Source: Anaerofustis stercorihominis
GTDB lineage: Bacteria; Bacillota; Clostridia; Eubacteriales; Anaerofustaceae
Length of the DNA stretch: 64,000 nucleotides
Assembly: GCF_005844425.1 (NCBI RefSeq)
Contig: NZ_SPHL01000004.1
Span: forward strand, 1-64,000
Direction: 5' to 3'
The translations under genes and the position numbers were made by a program. Under the pieces are notes generated by a model, which worked only from the letters and a program-made list of their open reading frames with translations, was not told where the DNA came from and searched no databases. Shown here one piece after another: positions 50,124-57,057 of the stretch; position 1 is the first letter of the stretch; every line of letters starts with the position of its first letter.

Positions 50124-50627
50124 ATGTTTGATAAGAAAAGCGAATACGCCCTGAACAAATACGATCAGGACAGCATTATATACATAAGTGTAAGCGGCCG
50201 CATCCGGCTCACTCGCGCGGACTTTTCCAGTGAGGAAGAATTTCTGAAATGGAAAACCTGGTCTGATGCAGACTACCACGAGACTGAAAAGAAAGGTCGG
50301 AGCTTCAACGATAATCGGGTGGCTCTGGATGATTACCTGGATGTGGTCGGAGCGGTTCAGTCTGCCGAGGATGAATTTTTCTCTGAGCTTCTGAAGGCGG
50401 ATGTCCAGGCAGAGGAAAAGGCTTTGCGTGAGAAACGGCTGGCTGCATTGAAAGCCATTCTGAACGCAAAGCAGTACCGCCGGATCTGGCTGTACTATGC
50501 TGAAAGGAAGTCTGTCACCGAGATTGCCAGGCTTGAAGGAGTGACGAAGGCCAGCGTCTCCCTCTCACTTGCCAGGGCAATCAAAAAAATTTCAAAAAAG
50601 TTCGCGGCGGGCCTCAAAAATAGCTAA
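50124..50627 (+). CDS. Sigma-70 region 4-like regulator, copy 2
   Basis: A 167-residue paralogue of the protein at 37000, starting MFDKKSEYALNKYDQDSIIYI. The acidic N-terminal half has RLTRADFSSEEEFLKWKTW almost identical to copy 1. The HTH reads AKQYRRIWLYYAERKSVTEIARLEGVTKASVSLSLARAIKKI. The N-terminal 45 residues are more similar than the rest, so the copies have diverged in the HTH and may recognise different sites. It lies before the excision-integration genes, as small sigma-like regulators do in Tn916-type elements. Confidence 0.78.
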   Translation: MFDKKSEYALNKYDQDSIIYISVSGRIRLTRADFSSEEEFLKWKTWSDADYHETEKKGRSFNDNRVALDDYLDVVGAVQSAEDEFFSELLKADVQAEEKALREKRLAALKAILNAKQYRRIWLYYAERKSVTEIARLEGVTKASVSLSLARAIKKISKKFAAGLKNS

Positions 50628-50687
50628 CAAACGGCCTTAAAAAATGTGATAGGTGAAGGACACATTTTCCTCACCCTTCACAGAACC

Positions 50688-50843
50688 ATGACAACTGAAT
50701 ATACGGTATTGCAGGTACGAAACTCGCGTGATGAGCGACATAAGGTGCGCCGCCAGGACGATAGCTTCAAGGAGGTGATGGGACAAGCTATCCGAGCGAT
50801 CAACGCATACCTTAGACCCGGACAGGCACTCCGGGCGCGATGA
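50688..50843 (+). CDS. Possible small ORF, 51 codons
   Basis: An open frame from ATG 50688 encodes MTTEYTVLQVRNSRDERHKV... and a basic end. There is no clear ribosome binding site and no known domain. Codon composition is protein-like (QDDSFKEVMGQAIRAINAYL looks like a helix), so it may be a real small gene of the Int-Xis region, but the support is weak. Confidence 0.35.
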   Translation: MTTEYTVLQVRNSRDERHKVRRQDDSFKEVMGQAIRAINAYLRPGQALRAR

Positions 50844-51090
50844 CAGCGCGGGGGTTAAAGATACTTTCTCACGACCTCCCACAGACTTGAGGGGGAACCC
50901 TGCGGCACACGCTTTGAGCGATGCTGCGGAGTTATGACAGCCCTGCCAAGGGCGGCCTGTAATATCCCCACCGCTGGGGATGCGTGGCAAATACAGCGGG
51001 CTTGAAGTTACTGAAAAATCAAGGTAGCCGCGCCGAAGTGCGCCGTATGTTACAACGGCTCCAACCAGATCGGCGCGGCTGCTTTTTTGT
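50844..51090 (+). promoter_or_regulatory. Structured leader with terminator upstream of xis
   Basis: About 250 bp without a gene but with several short hairpins: CTCCC/GGGGG at about 50875-50895, GCAGCATCG-type pairing near 50905-50930, CCCTGCC/GGGCGGC near 50941-50957, and CCCC/GGGG near 50965-50980. It ends with a strong stem AGCCGCGCCG (51026-51035) with CGGCGCGGCT (51071-51080) and TTTTTT (51083-51088), a classical intrinsic terminator 24 nt before the xis start. An attenuator controlling excision is plausible. Confidence 0.6.
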
Positions 51091-51111
51091 TCTCGAAGGA
51101 GGCGAACAATT

Positions 51112-51417
51112 ATGACTTCAAATTCGCCTGTTTGTTATGCGAATATTCCGTCCGGGAGTTCCGGGCGTACTCATACAGAAAGATACTCCGCTGTTCAGCC
51201 TGCGGGCTTTGGTAAGATCGGCATGACGATTGAAGAAGCTGCCGACTATACCGGCATTGGACGCAACACTCTCCGCCGCCTTGTGGATTGGGGGAAAATC
51301 CCGGTCTTGCGGATTGGGCGTAAGTCCATAGTCCGTGTGGATGTGATTTGCTGTTTCATGCAGATCAACGAGGGCCGTGACCTTCTGGACCGCAATCAGG
51401 TCCTTGCGGTGGATTGA
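51112..51417 (+). CDS. xis: Excisionase (Xis), Tn916/Tn1549 type
   Basis: A 101-residue protein with a MerR/excisionase-type winged HTH: GMTIEEAADYTGIGRNTLRRLVDWGKIPVLRIGRKSIVRV (about residues 37-77). The 35-residue N-terminal extension is Ser/Pro-rich. GAAGGAGGCG stands before ATG 51112. Placed directly before the integrase, it should bend the ends of the element for excision. It lies behind the terminator at 51026-51088, so its expression may need read-through. Confidence 0.88.
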   Translation: MTSNSPVCYANIPSGSSGRTHTERYSAVQPAGFGKIGMTIEEAADYTGIGRNTLRRLVDWGKIPVLRIGRKSIVRVDVICCFMQINEGRDLLDRNQVLAVD

Positions 51418-51451
51418 ACATAGAAACTTTGAAATTTAGCAAGCGGTATGT

Positions 51452-51480
51452 TTGATAGGAAAGCCACCCTTTGCTATAAT
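51452..51480 (+). promoter_or_regulatory. Promoter of the integrase gene
   Basis: TTGATA (51452-51457), 17-bp spacer, TATAAT (51475-51480). It lies behind xis and 52 nt before the int start, giving int expression independent of xis. Confidence 0.75.
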
Positions 51481-51532
51481 CAGGGTGACACATCACTACG
51501 GTTCCGTTTGCCAGCATAGAAAGGAGTTTGCT

Positions 51533-52837
51533 ATGGCAAAAGGATCTGTAAGAAAGAAAGGAAAGAAGTGGTACTATCGCTTTTATGTAGAGGATGCCAG
51601 CGGCAACCGTGTCCAGAAGGAATTTCCGGGAACGGAAAGCAAGAGTGAAACCGAGTCTCTGCTCCGCAAGGCGATGGAGGACTATGAAACCAAAATGTTT
51701 CTGGCACAGGCCAAGAACATCACTTTGGGAGATATGCTGGATATGTGGGTGGAGGAAGAACTGAAACCCGGCTCGTTGAGTGATGGGACGGTGACAGCCT
51801 ACATCAACACTGTTTCCCGCATCAAGAAGCACCCCATTGGTAAGCGCAAGCTCAAGACGGTAACTTCCGACCATCTGCAAAGCTACATGGATTTGTTGAG
51901 CTTCGGAGGGACAAGCCCCGATGGAAAAACCGTTGAGGCGTTGAGCAAAGGCTCGCTGGGCCAGTATTCGGCAGTGCTTCAAAATTCCTTCCGCTTTGCG
52001 GTTTTCCCCAAAAGGCTGATTACCTTCAATCCGATGCAGTATGTGGTGAAGCGGGTCAAAGACGATGAATATGAGCTGTTCACCGAAGATGGCACAGGCG
52101 ACCTTCCCGTTGAAACGCCGACAATTTCCCATGAGCAGTATTTGGCGCTGAATGAGCTTTTGAAGAAAAAGCACAATCCCGCGTTACTGCCTATCCAGAT
52201 TGCCTATTACGCCGGGCTTCGTATCGGCGAGGTGTGCGGGCTGACTTGGCAGGACATCGACCTGAAGGAACAGTGCCTTACCATCCGCCGGAGTATGCGG
52301 TATGACTCCGTAAGGAAGAAAACGCAGATCGGCCCCACCAAGCGCAAAAAAATCCGTACAGTGGATTTCTGCGACACCCTGGCGGCCATCCTGCGGGAAG
52401 CCAAAAAGGAGCAAATGCTGAACAGCATCAAATACGGGCCGTTGTACTCCCAAAACTACTATCGCATCATCAAGGAAAAGAACCGCACCTACTACGAGGT
52501 CTATTCCTTGCCCCGGACAGAGACACCGCCGGAAGATTACACCCAGGTTTCCTTTGTTTGCCTGCGGCCCGATGGAGCTTATGAAGCCCCTGCAACGGTC
52601 AGCAGCGTATGCCGATACTCCCGAAAGAAGATCGGGGATATGGATGATTTTCACTTCCATCTGTTGAGGCATACATATACGACCAACCTTCTCTCCCACG
52701 GGGCGGCACCCAAGGATGTGCAGGAGCTGCTGGGACATTCTGATGTAAGTACCACGATGAACATTTACGCCCACGCCACCAGAGAGGCCAAGCGAACTTC
52801 CGCAAGGCTGCTGGATAAGGTTGTAGGGACGGCCTGA
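51533..52837 (+). CDS. int: Tyrosine integrase, Tn916/Tn1549 type
   Basis: A 434-residue tyrosine recombinase, ATG 51533 behind GAAAGGAGT. Residues 1-60 form the AP2-like arm-binding domain (GSVRKKGKKWYYRFYVEDASGN). The core-binding domain covers about 70-175. The catalytic part carries Arg in YYAGLRIGEVCGLTW (about 226), His and Arg in FHLLRHTYTTNL (about 376-380), a second His in LLGHSDVSTTM and the nucleophile Tyr in NIYAHATREA (about 411). All residues are present, so the element should be able to integrate and, with Xis, excise. Confidence 0.93.
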   Translation: MAKGSVRKKGKKWYYRFYVEDASGNRVQKEFPGTESKSETESLLRKAMEDYETKMFLAQAKNITLGDMLDMWVEEELKPGSLSDGTVTAYINTVSRIKKHPIGKRKLKTVTSDHLQSYMDLLSFGGTSPDGKTVEALSKGSLGQYSAVLQNSFRFAVFPKRLITFNPMQYVVKRVKDDEYELFTEDGTGDLPVETPTISHEQYLALNELLKKKHNPALLPIQIAYYAGLRIGEVCGLTWQDIDLKEQCLTIRRSMRYDSVRKKTQIGPTKRKKIRTVDFCDTLAAILREAKKEQMLNSIKYGPLYSQNYYRIIKEKNRTYYEVYSLPRTETPPEDYTQVSFVCLRPDGAYEAPATVSSVCRYSRKKIGDMDDFHFHLLRHTYTTNLLSHGAAPKDVQELLGHSDVSTTMNIYAHATREAKRTSARLLDKVVGTA

Positions 52838-52843
52838 AAAAAG

Positions 52844-52883
52844 TTTCCCTCATTTCTTCTCGCAAGGGAAAAAATGAGGGAAA
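52844..52883 (-). terminator. Hairpin at the right ICE end, oriented against inbound antisense transcription
   Basis: Perfect 12-bp arms TTTCCCTCATTT (52844-52855) and AAATGAGGGAAA (52872-52883). Only the minus strand has a following T run (CTTTTTT), so it would stop transcription that enters from the split amidohydrolase promoter. Confidence 0.55.
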
Positions 52884-52954
52884 AGGGCCAAACCGAGGTG
52901 GCGAAAACGCTGGAAACACCAGTGTTTTCAAGGGGTATAGAAATTTTAACTGAG
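52884..52954. other. ICE right end with inverted terminal word
   Basis: Non-coding end of the element. TTTTCAAGGG (52925-52934) is the inverse of CCCTTGAAAA near the left end (1408-1417). Probable integrase or excisionase binding region. Confidence 0.5.
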
Positions 52955-52965
52955 AAATTAGAATT
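52955..52965. repeat. ICE right junction repeat (attR core)
   Basis: Second copy of aaattagaatt; see 1335-1345. To its right the amidohydrolase frame begins at once (minus strand: ATT CTA ATT codons for I-L-I). Confidence 0.75.
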
Positions 52966-53366
52966 TCTTTACTTACTTTGTCAAGAATATCTCTTGTAGG
53001 ATGTTTTCTTTCTTTTAAGAAGTTATGATCATATCCAAACCCTATTAAGAATTCTCCTTCTTTTATTTTATTATTCTCTTTATATTCATTTAAAAAATTA
53101 ATAATATCATCAAAATTTTTTGCATTTGATAAGTTTGCTATAAGAAGAGATTTTGCTAGTGCTGTAATATGACTGTGGGCATCTATGAAAGAAGGCATTA
53201 GACAATTATCTTCATAGTCTTTTATTTGTGTATTTTCATCCTTTAATTTTAAAATATCTTCTTTTGTTCCTACTTTTTTTATTATTCCGTTTTCTGTTAG
53301 AATTGCGTTACAATGTATATTATCTTCCATTTTAATAATATTGTTTGATAAAAATATTGTTTTCAT
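52955..53366 (-). pseudogene. YtcJ-type amidohydrolase, N-terminal part
   Basis: The first 137 codons of the amidohydrolase cut by the ICE. MKTIFLSNNIIKMEDN begins behind GAGAGAAAGGA. The metal motif is MPSFIDAHSHIT (HxH), followed by EGEFLIGFGYDHNFLKE. The host sequence ends at DKVSKEILI in the junction repeat. Beyond the junction the frame stays open in antisense of int down to about 52599, so a fusion product with an unrelated C-terminal tail could be made. The rest of the enzyme is at 175-1345. Confidence 0.9.
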
Positions 53367-53420
53367 TTTTTTATATCCTTTCTCTCTGTAATTTTATTAT
53401 ATCTTATTTTTTATAATTTT

Positions 53421-53452
53421 ATAAAAAAAAGAGAGAACATTTTGTTCTCTCT
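53421..53452 (-). terminator. Terminator of the lysozyme gene
   Basis: Arms AGAGAGAAC (53430-53438) and GTTCTCTCT (53444-53452) with a T-rich run on the minus strand (53422-53430). It overlaps the last bases of the lysozyme gene. Confidence 0.85.
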
Positions 53453-55340
53453 AAAATTTAAGGTATTTACTATGTACATATCCATAATAAGTTTTTTTCC
53501 CTTTTTTAAAGGTAATTTTATACCATCTTTTGCCTTTGCTGTCATTTTTATATCCGTAGGCTGTAACTTTCTTATTATATGTTATTGTTGTTATTCTTTT
53601 TGAACTTGTTCCTGCATTGCTTCTTACATTTAAAACTAAAGCTTTTACTTTTGCTGTTTTTTTAGTCATTGACAAGTATGTTTTTAGCACGGCTTTTGCT
53701 TTTAACGAAGAAGAATATGAACCATAATAGTTTTTACCGCTTAAAGTTCTATAAGCTCTTACTTTATAATAATAAGTTTTATTTTTTGAAACTTTTTTAT
53801 CTTGATATGTATTTCCTTTTACTGTTGCAAGGTATACATAGGTTTTTGATTTAGAATTATATTTATATATTCTGTATCCGCTTGCTCCATATACTTTTGA
53901 CCATGTAAGATTTATTTTATTTGTATATGTTGTAGTTACTTTTAAACCACTAACTTTTTTAGGATCTGTTGTTGCATAGGTTGCAGAAGATGCACTGCTG
54001 TATATTCTAGAACCTGATTTGTCTGTATAAAAACTTCTTATTTTATAAATATATGTTGTAGCACTACTTCTTTTTGAGTCAGTATAATTTGTGGTACTTC
54101 CCGATGTTATGTCTTTTAATACATCATATTTTTTTGTTTTAGAATTATATCTATAAATCCTATAACCTGTTGCATTGCTTATTTTATTCCAAGTTAATTT
54201 TATTGCATTATCACTACTTGAATAAAAAGTTAGTTTTGGAGTAGATATTGATGGTTCAGATGATTTTGGAGTATACCAAACATTTATATCTACTCTCCCT
54301 GAAATACCATCAACACTTCCACTGCTTGTATGTTGCCAAAATTCATATTTACCGCTATATGATGTAGAGCTTGTATAATGAGCAAGCCATACTTTATATG
54401 TGGAATCTATTGTTGATTTGTTTAAATCATAATTAAGCATGCTGTAATTTGCATATACCATAGGAGTGTATCCTGCATTTTTTACTGTTTTGCAAAATTC
54501 CATAACAATATTTGTTGCTGCAGTTTTAGATAAATTTGCATTGGTTAATCTACCATCGCTTCCGCCGGCATATTCATAGTCGATTACAACAGGCATATCT
54601 AAACCATAACCTTTTATTTGCTTTAATGTGTAATTAGCCTCTTGTCTTGCTTCCGCAGTTGTTATTGCTTGGGAGAAGAAGTATACTCCTACCTTTATAC
54701 CATATTTTTTAGCTTCTGTGATGTTTCTTTTAAAAGTTGAATCGTTGTCGATTGTTCCCATTTTCCCATATCCTCTGTATCCAACTCTGATAAATGCGTA
54801 TTTAATACCATCGTTTTTTACTTTTTGCCAGTTAATTGTTCCATTCCAATAAGAAACATCAATACCATACGTTACATTATAATCTTTAAATTTACTGTTA
54901 TGAGTATATGTTTTATTATCATATGGACTTTTTAAATTAAATCCGCTATTTGTACTTCTTGCCATTGGACCTGTTGAATAAAATTCATCAGAAATATCTC
55001 CGTTTGCTCTAAATTGTTGAGGGTCATCATTAGTAATATCTTTTTCTTCTGTTAAGTTATTTTGAGAAGATACAGAGTCATTTTGATTTTGTGTTTTTTG
55101 GCTATTTTCTGTTTCTTGATTAGATTGTTTTTCAGTTTCTTTATTTGTATCTGAACCTTCTTTTTTTTCATCTTCTTTTGTTGTTGTTTGAACTTCTTGA
55201 TTTATTGTATTGTTTTCGTCTTCATTTATTTCTTCTTGATTTGTTGATGTATTTTGATTTTGTGTTTGAGCCGAAATAGGTACAATAAAAATATTCATTG
55301 CAAAAATAATTGCTAAAATAAAAGTTAAAAATTTTTTCAT
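53451..55340 (-). CDS. GH25 lysozyme with two FnIII-like repeats and SH3 domain
   Basis: A 629-residue secreted muramidase. Signal peptide (1-24), then a long Gln/Asn/Glu/Thr-rich spacer (25-110), then the GH25 domain (about 155-350) with YGIDVSYWNG (catalytic Asp161), MPVVIDYEY (Asp/Glu pair) and VWLAHYT. Two fibronectin III-like repeats follow (about 365-455 and 460-550; paired motifs ITLTWNKISNATGYRIYRYNSKTKKY and INLTWSKVYGASGYRIYKYNSKSKTY). A bacterial SH3 domain closes it (about 560-629; LNVRSNAGTSSKRITTI, YYGYVHSKYLKF). It should cleave peptidoglycan at the cell surface. Composition is host-like. Confidence 0.9.
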   Translation of the reverse strand: MKKFLTFILAIIFAMNIFIVPISAQTQNQNTSTNQEEINEDENNTINQEVQTTTKEDEKKEGSDTNKETEKQSNQETENSQKTQNQNDSVSSQNNLTEEKDITNDDPQQFRANGDISDEFYSTGPMARSTNSGFNLKSPYDNKTYTHNSKFKDYNVTYGIDVSYWNGTINWQKVKNDGIKYAFIRVGYRGYGKMGTIDNDSTFKRNITEAKKYGIKVGVYFFSQAITTAEARQEANYTLKQIKGYGLDMPVVIDYEYAGGSDGRLTNANLSKTAATNIVMEFCKTVKNAGYTPMVYANYSMLNYDLNKSTIDSTYKVWLAHYTSSTSYSGKYEFWQHTSSGSVDGISGRVDINVWYTPKSSEPSISTPKLTFYSSSDNAIKLTWNKISNATGYRIYRYNSKTKKYDVLKDITSGSTTNYTDSKRSSATTYIYKIRSFYTDKSGSRIYSSASSATYATTDPKKVSGLKVTTTYTNKINLTWSKVYGASGYRIYKYNSKSKTYVYLATVKGNTYQDKKVSKNKTYYYKVRAYRTLSGKNYYGSYSSSLKAKAVLKTYLSMTKKTAKVKALVLNVRSNAGTSSKRITTITYNKKVTAYGYKNDSKGKRWYKITFKKGKKTYYGYVHSKYLKF

Positions 55341-55406
55341 TATTTCCCTTTCCTTTAGACATTTTTATTTAGTATATCATAAAAAATATAAAAGTCTATA
55401 TTTTTT

Positions 55407-56276
55407 TTATAAACCCCTTAAATATTCCTCTTTTAAAGCTATTTCTCCATTTATTGCATCATCTAAGGTTTTTAATAGATTTTCTTTATCTTTATTTAAA
55501 GTACCTTTTAAGTTTAAATAGTTTGAGGCATGATTTGAACGAAATACTGCATTTGAACAGTTTAGATTTTCAATTAATAATCTCGTTTCTTTTAAAATAT
55601 CCTTAGGTTCCAATAAATTAAATTCGCCATTTTCAATTTGTTGTTTTAATACTGTACCCTCTTCAACCATAAGAGTTAATAGCCCTATATATTCAGGATC
55701 CATTTCAGATAAAACTTCTGCAGTTTTAATGGCATGTTCTTCCCATAATTCACATCCTCCAAGACCAGATATAACAGTCACAGATATTTTTAGTCCTGCA
55801 TCTTTAGCTTGTTTTGCTGCTTTTATCATTTCTTTTGCAGATGTTCTTTTTTTAACTTTCTTTAGTATTGTGTCACTTCCTGATTCAAGTCCTATATATA
55901 AAAGTTTTAATCCTTTTTCTTTTAATACTCTTAAATCTCTTGGCTTTTTAAATAAAATACTTTTTGCTGTTGCATAACATGATACTTGCTTGCATTCCGG
56001 AAAAGTTTCTTTTATATAATCTAGAACTTCGTTTAAAGTTTCCATGTCGCTAAATAGTGCGTCGCCGTCAGCTAAAAATATTTTTTCTACATTATCATAT
56101 GTCCTTCTTGCTTCGCTTAAATCTGCAAGTATATAATTTAAATTTCTTATTCTGAATTTTTTATCTTTATACATACTGCAAAAAGTACAGCTGTTTTGTG
56201 AACATCCTATTGTTACTTGAACAATAAGGCTATATGCTTCGCTTGGTGGTCTGTATACAATTCCTTCGTATCTCAT
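55407..56276 (-). CDS. Radical SAM protein
   Basis: A 289-residue radical SAM enzyme. The 4Fe-4S motif is TIGCSQNSCTFCSMY, with cysteines spaced C-x4-C-x2-C, one residue longer than the canonical CxxxCxxC when counted from the first Cys. Later parts are FLADGDALF, LYIGLESGSDTILKKV and TVISGLGGCELW, typical of the Elp3/HemN-like uncharacterised group. The reaction is unknown. It lies between the lysozyme and DJ-1 genes on the same strand. Confidence 0.85.
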   Translation of the reverse strand: MRYEGIVYRPPSEAYSLIVQVTIGCSQNSCTFCSMYKDKKFRIRNLNYILADLSEARRTYDNVEKIFLADGDALFSDMETLNEVLDYIKETFPECKQVSCYATAKSILFKKPRDLRVLKEKGLKLLYIGLESGSDTILKKVKKRTSAKEMIKAAKQAKDAGLKISVTVISGLGGCELWEEHAIKTAEVLSEMDPEYIGLLTLMVEEGTVLKQQIENGEFNLLEPKDILKETRLLIENLNCSNAVFRSNHASNYLNLKGTLNKDKENLLKTLDDAINGEIALKEEYLRGL

Positions 56277-56298
56277 ATTATCTCCTTCTTTTTAAAAT

Positions 56299-56323
56299 AA
56301 GAAGCTTCTTTAAGAAGCTTCTT
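56299..56323 (-). terminator. Terminator of the DJ-1/PfpI gene
   Basis: Arms AAGAAGCTTC (56299-56308) and GAAGCTTCTT (56314-56323) followed on the minus strand by ATTTT. It overlaps the stop codon of the gene. Confidence 0.75.
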
Positions 56324-56855
56324 AATAGTATATTTCTTCTTTTATTTCCTTTTCTTTTTCTTCGCCTTCTAACGCTTTTAGAATTTCAAATCCAAAATCA
56401 ATACTTGCTGCTGCAGATCTTCCTGTTATAAAGTTTTTATCTTTTACAACATACTTATCAACATATGTTCCACCAAAATCTTCATTCATTGATGTAAAAC
56501 ATGTGTAATTTTTGTCTTTTAAGTATCCAGCTCTGCCTAAAATAGTAGGACCAGCACAAATTGCACATATTAATTTATCTTTATCATTAAATTCTTTTAT
56601 TAATGCTTGTACTTCTTTACTTGCTTCTATTGTAACATATTCCGGTCCGCCAGGTAATATTAAAGCACTGTAATCATCACCGTTTAGTTTTGAGAAAGGT
56701 TTTAAATTTGTGCATGTAAGACCGAATCTTCCTGTTGCATCTTTATCAAGTAGTGAATAAATATCAACTTCAACTCCGCCTCTTCTTAAAATTGCATATG
56801 TTCCGATTGCTTCAACTTCTTCAAATCCGTCTGTTATTACCATACATACTTTCAT
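56322..56855 (-). CDS. DJ-1/PfpI family protein
   Basis: A 177-residue protein of the DJ-1/ThiJ/PfpI fold. The N-terminal MVITDGFEEVEAIGTYAILRRGG contains the conserved Glu; LILPGGPEY and ICAICAGPTILGRAG hold the nucleophile-elbow Cys. It probably acts in stress protection (deglycase or chaperone-like activity has been proposed for the family). The length is normal, followed by an unusual Glu/Lys tail (EGEEKEKEIKEEIYY). Confidence 0.87.
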   Translation of the reverse strand: MKVCMVITDGFEEVEAIGTYAILRRGGVEVDIYSLLDKDATGRFGLTCTNLKPFSKLNGDDYSALILPGGPEYVTIEASKEVQALIKEFNDKDKLICAICAGPTILGRAGYLKDKNYTCFTSMNEDFGGTYVDKYVVKDKNFITGRSAAASIDFGFEILKALEGEEKEKEIKEEIYY

Positions 56856-57057
56856 ATTTATATATCTCCTTTATCATTATTATCATATTAATAATTATAT
56901 TATATCACTTATTCTTGATAATAGGGGATAGATTTTATGTATATGATATTTATTTAATATGTGTAAACGAATAAAATATATTTGTTGATTTATATATAGA
57001 TAGTGTGTATTATATTATATATAGAATATCGAGTGTGTAAAATGGAGAGGTAAACTT

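Larger units (their letters stand above)
1346..52954. mobile_element. Tn1549/CTn-family integrative conjugative element, ~51.6 kb
   Basis: GC-rich block inside AT-rich host DNA, bounded by an 11-bp direct repeat and a split host gene. It has a complete set of ICE modules: tyrosine integrase and excisionase at the right end, MOBP relaxase plus MobC, VirD4-like coupling protein, VirB4/PrgI/VirB6-like mating-pair proteins, a peptidoglycan hydrolase, topoisomerase III, and an initiator with ParB at the left end. Gene order matches the Tn1549 family known from gut Bacillota, but the vanB operon is absent. Two cargo modules replace it, one of exporter type and one of metal-uptake type. The coupling-protein gene is interrupted, so autonomous transfer is doubtful. 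Confidence 0.92.
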
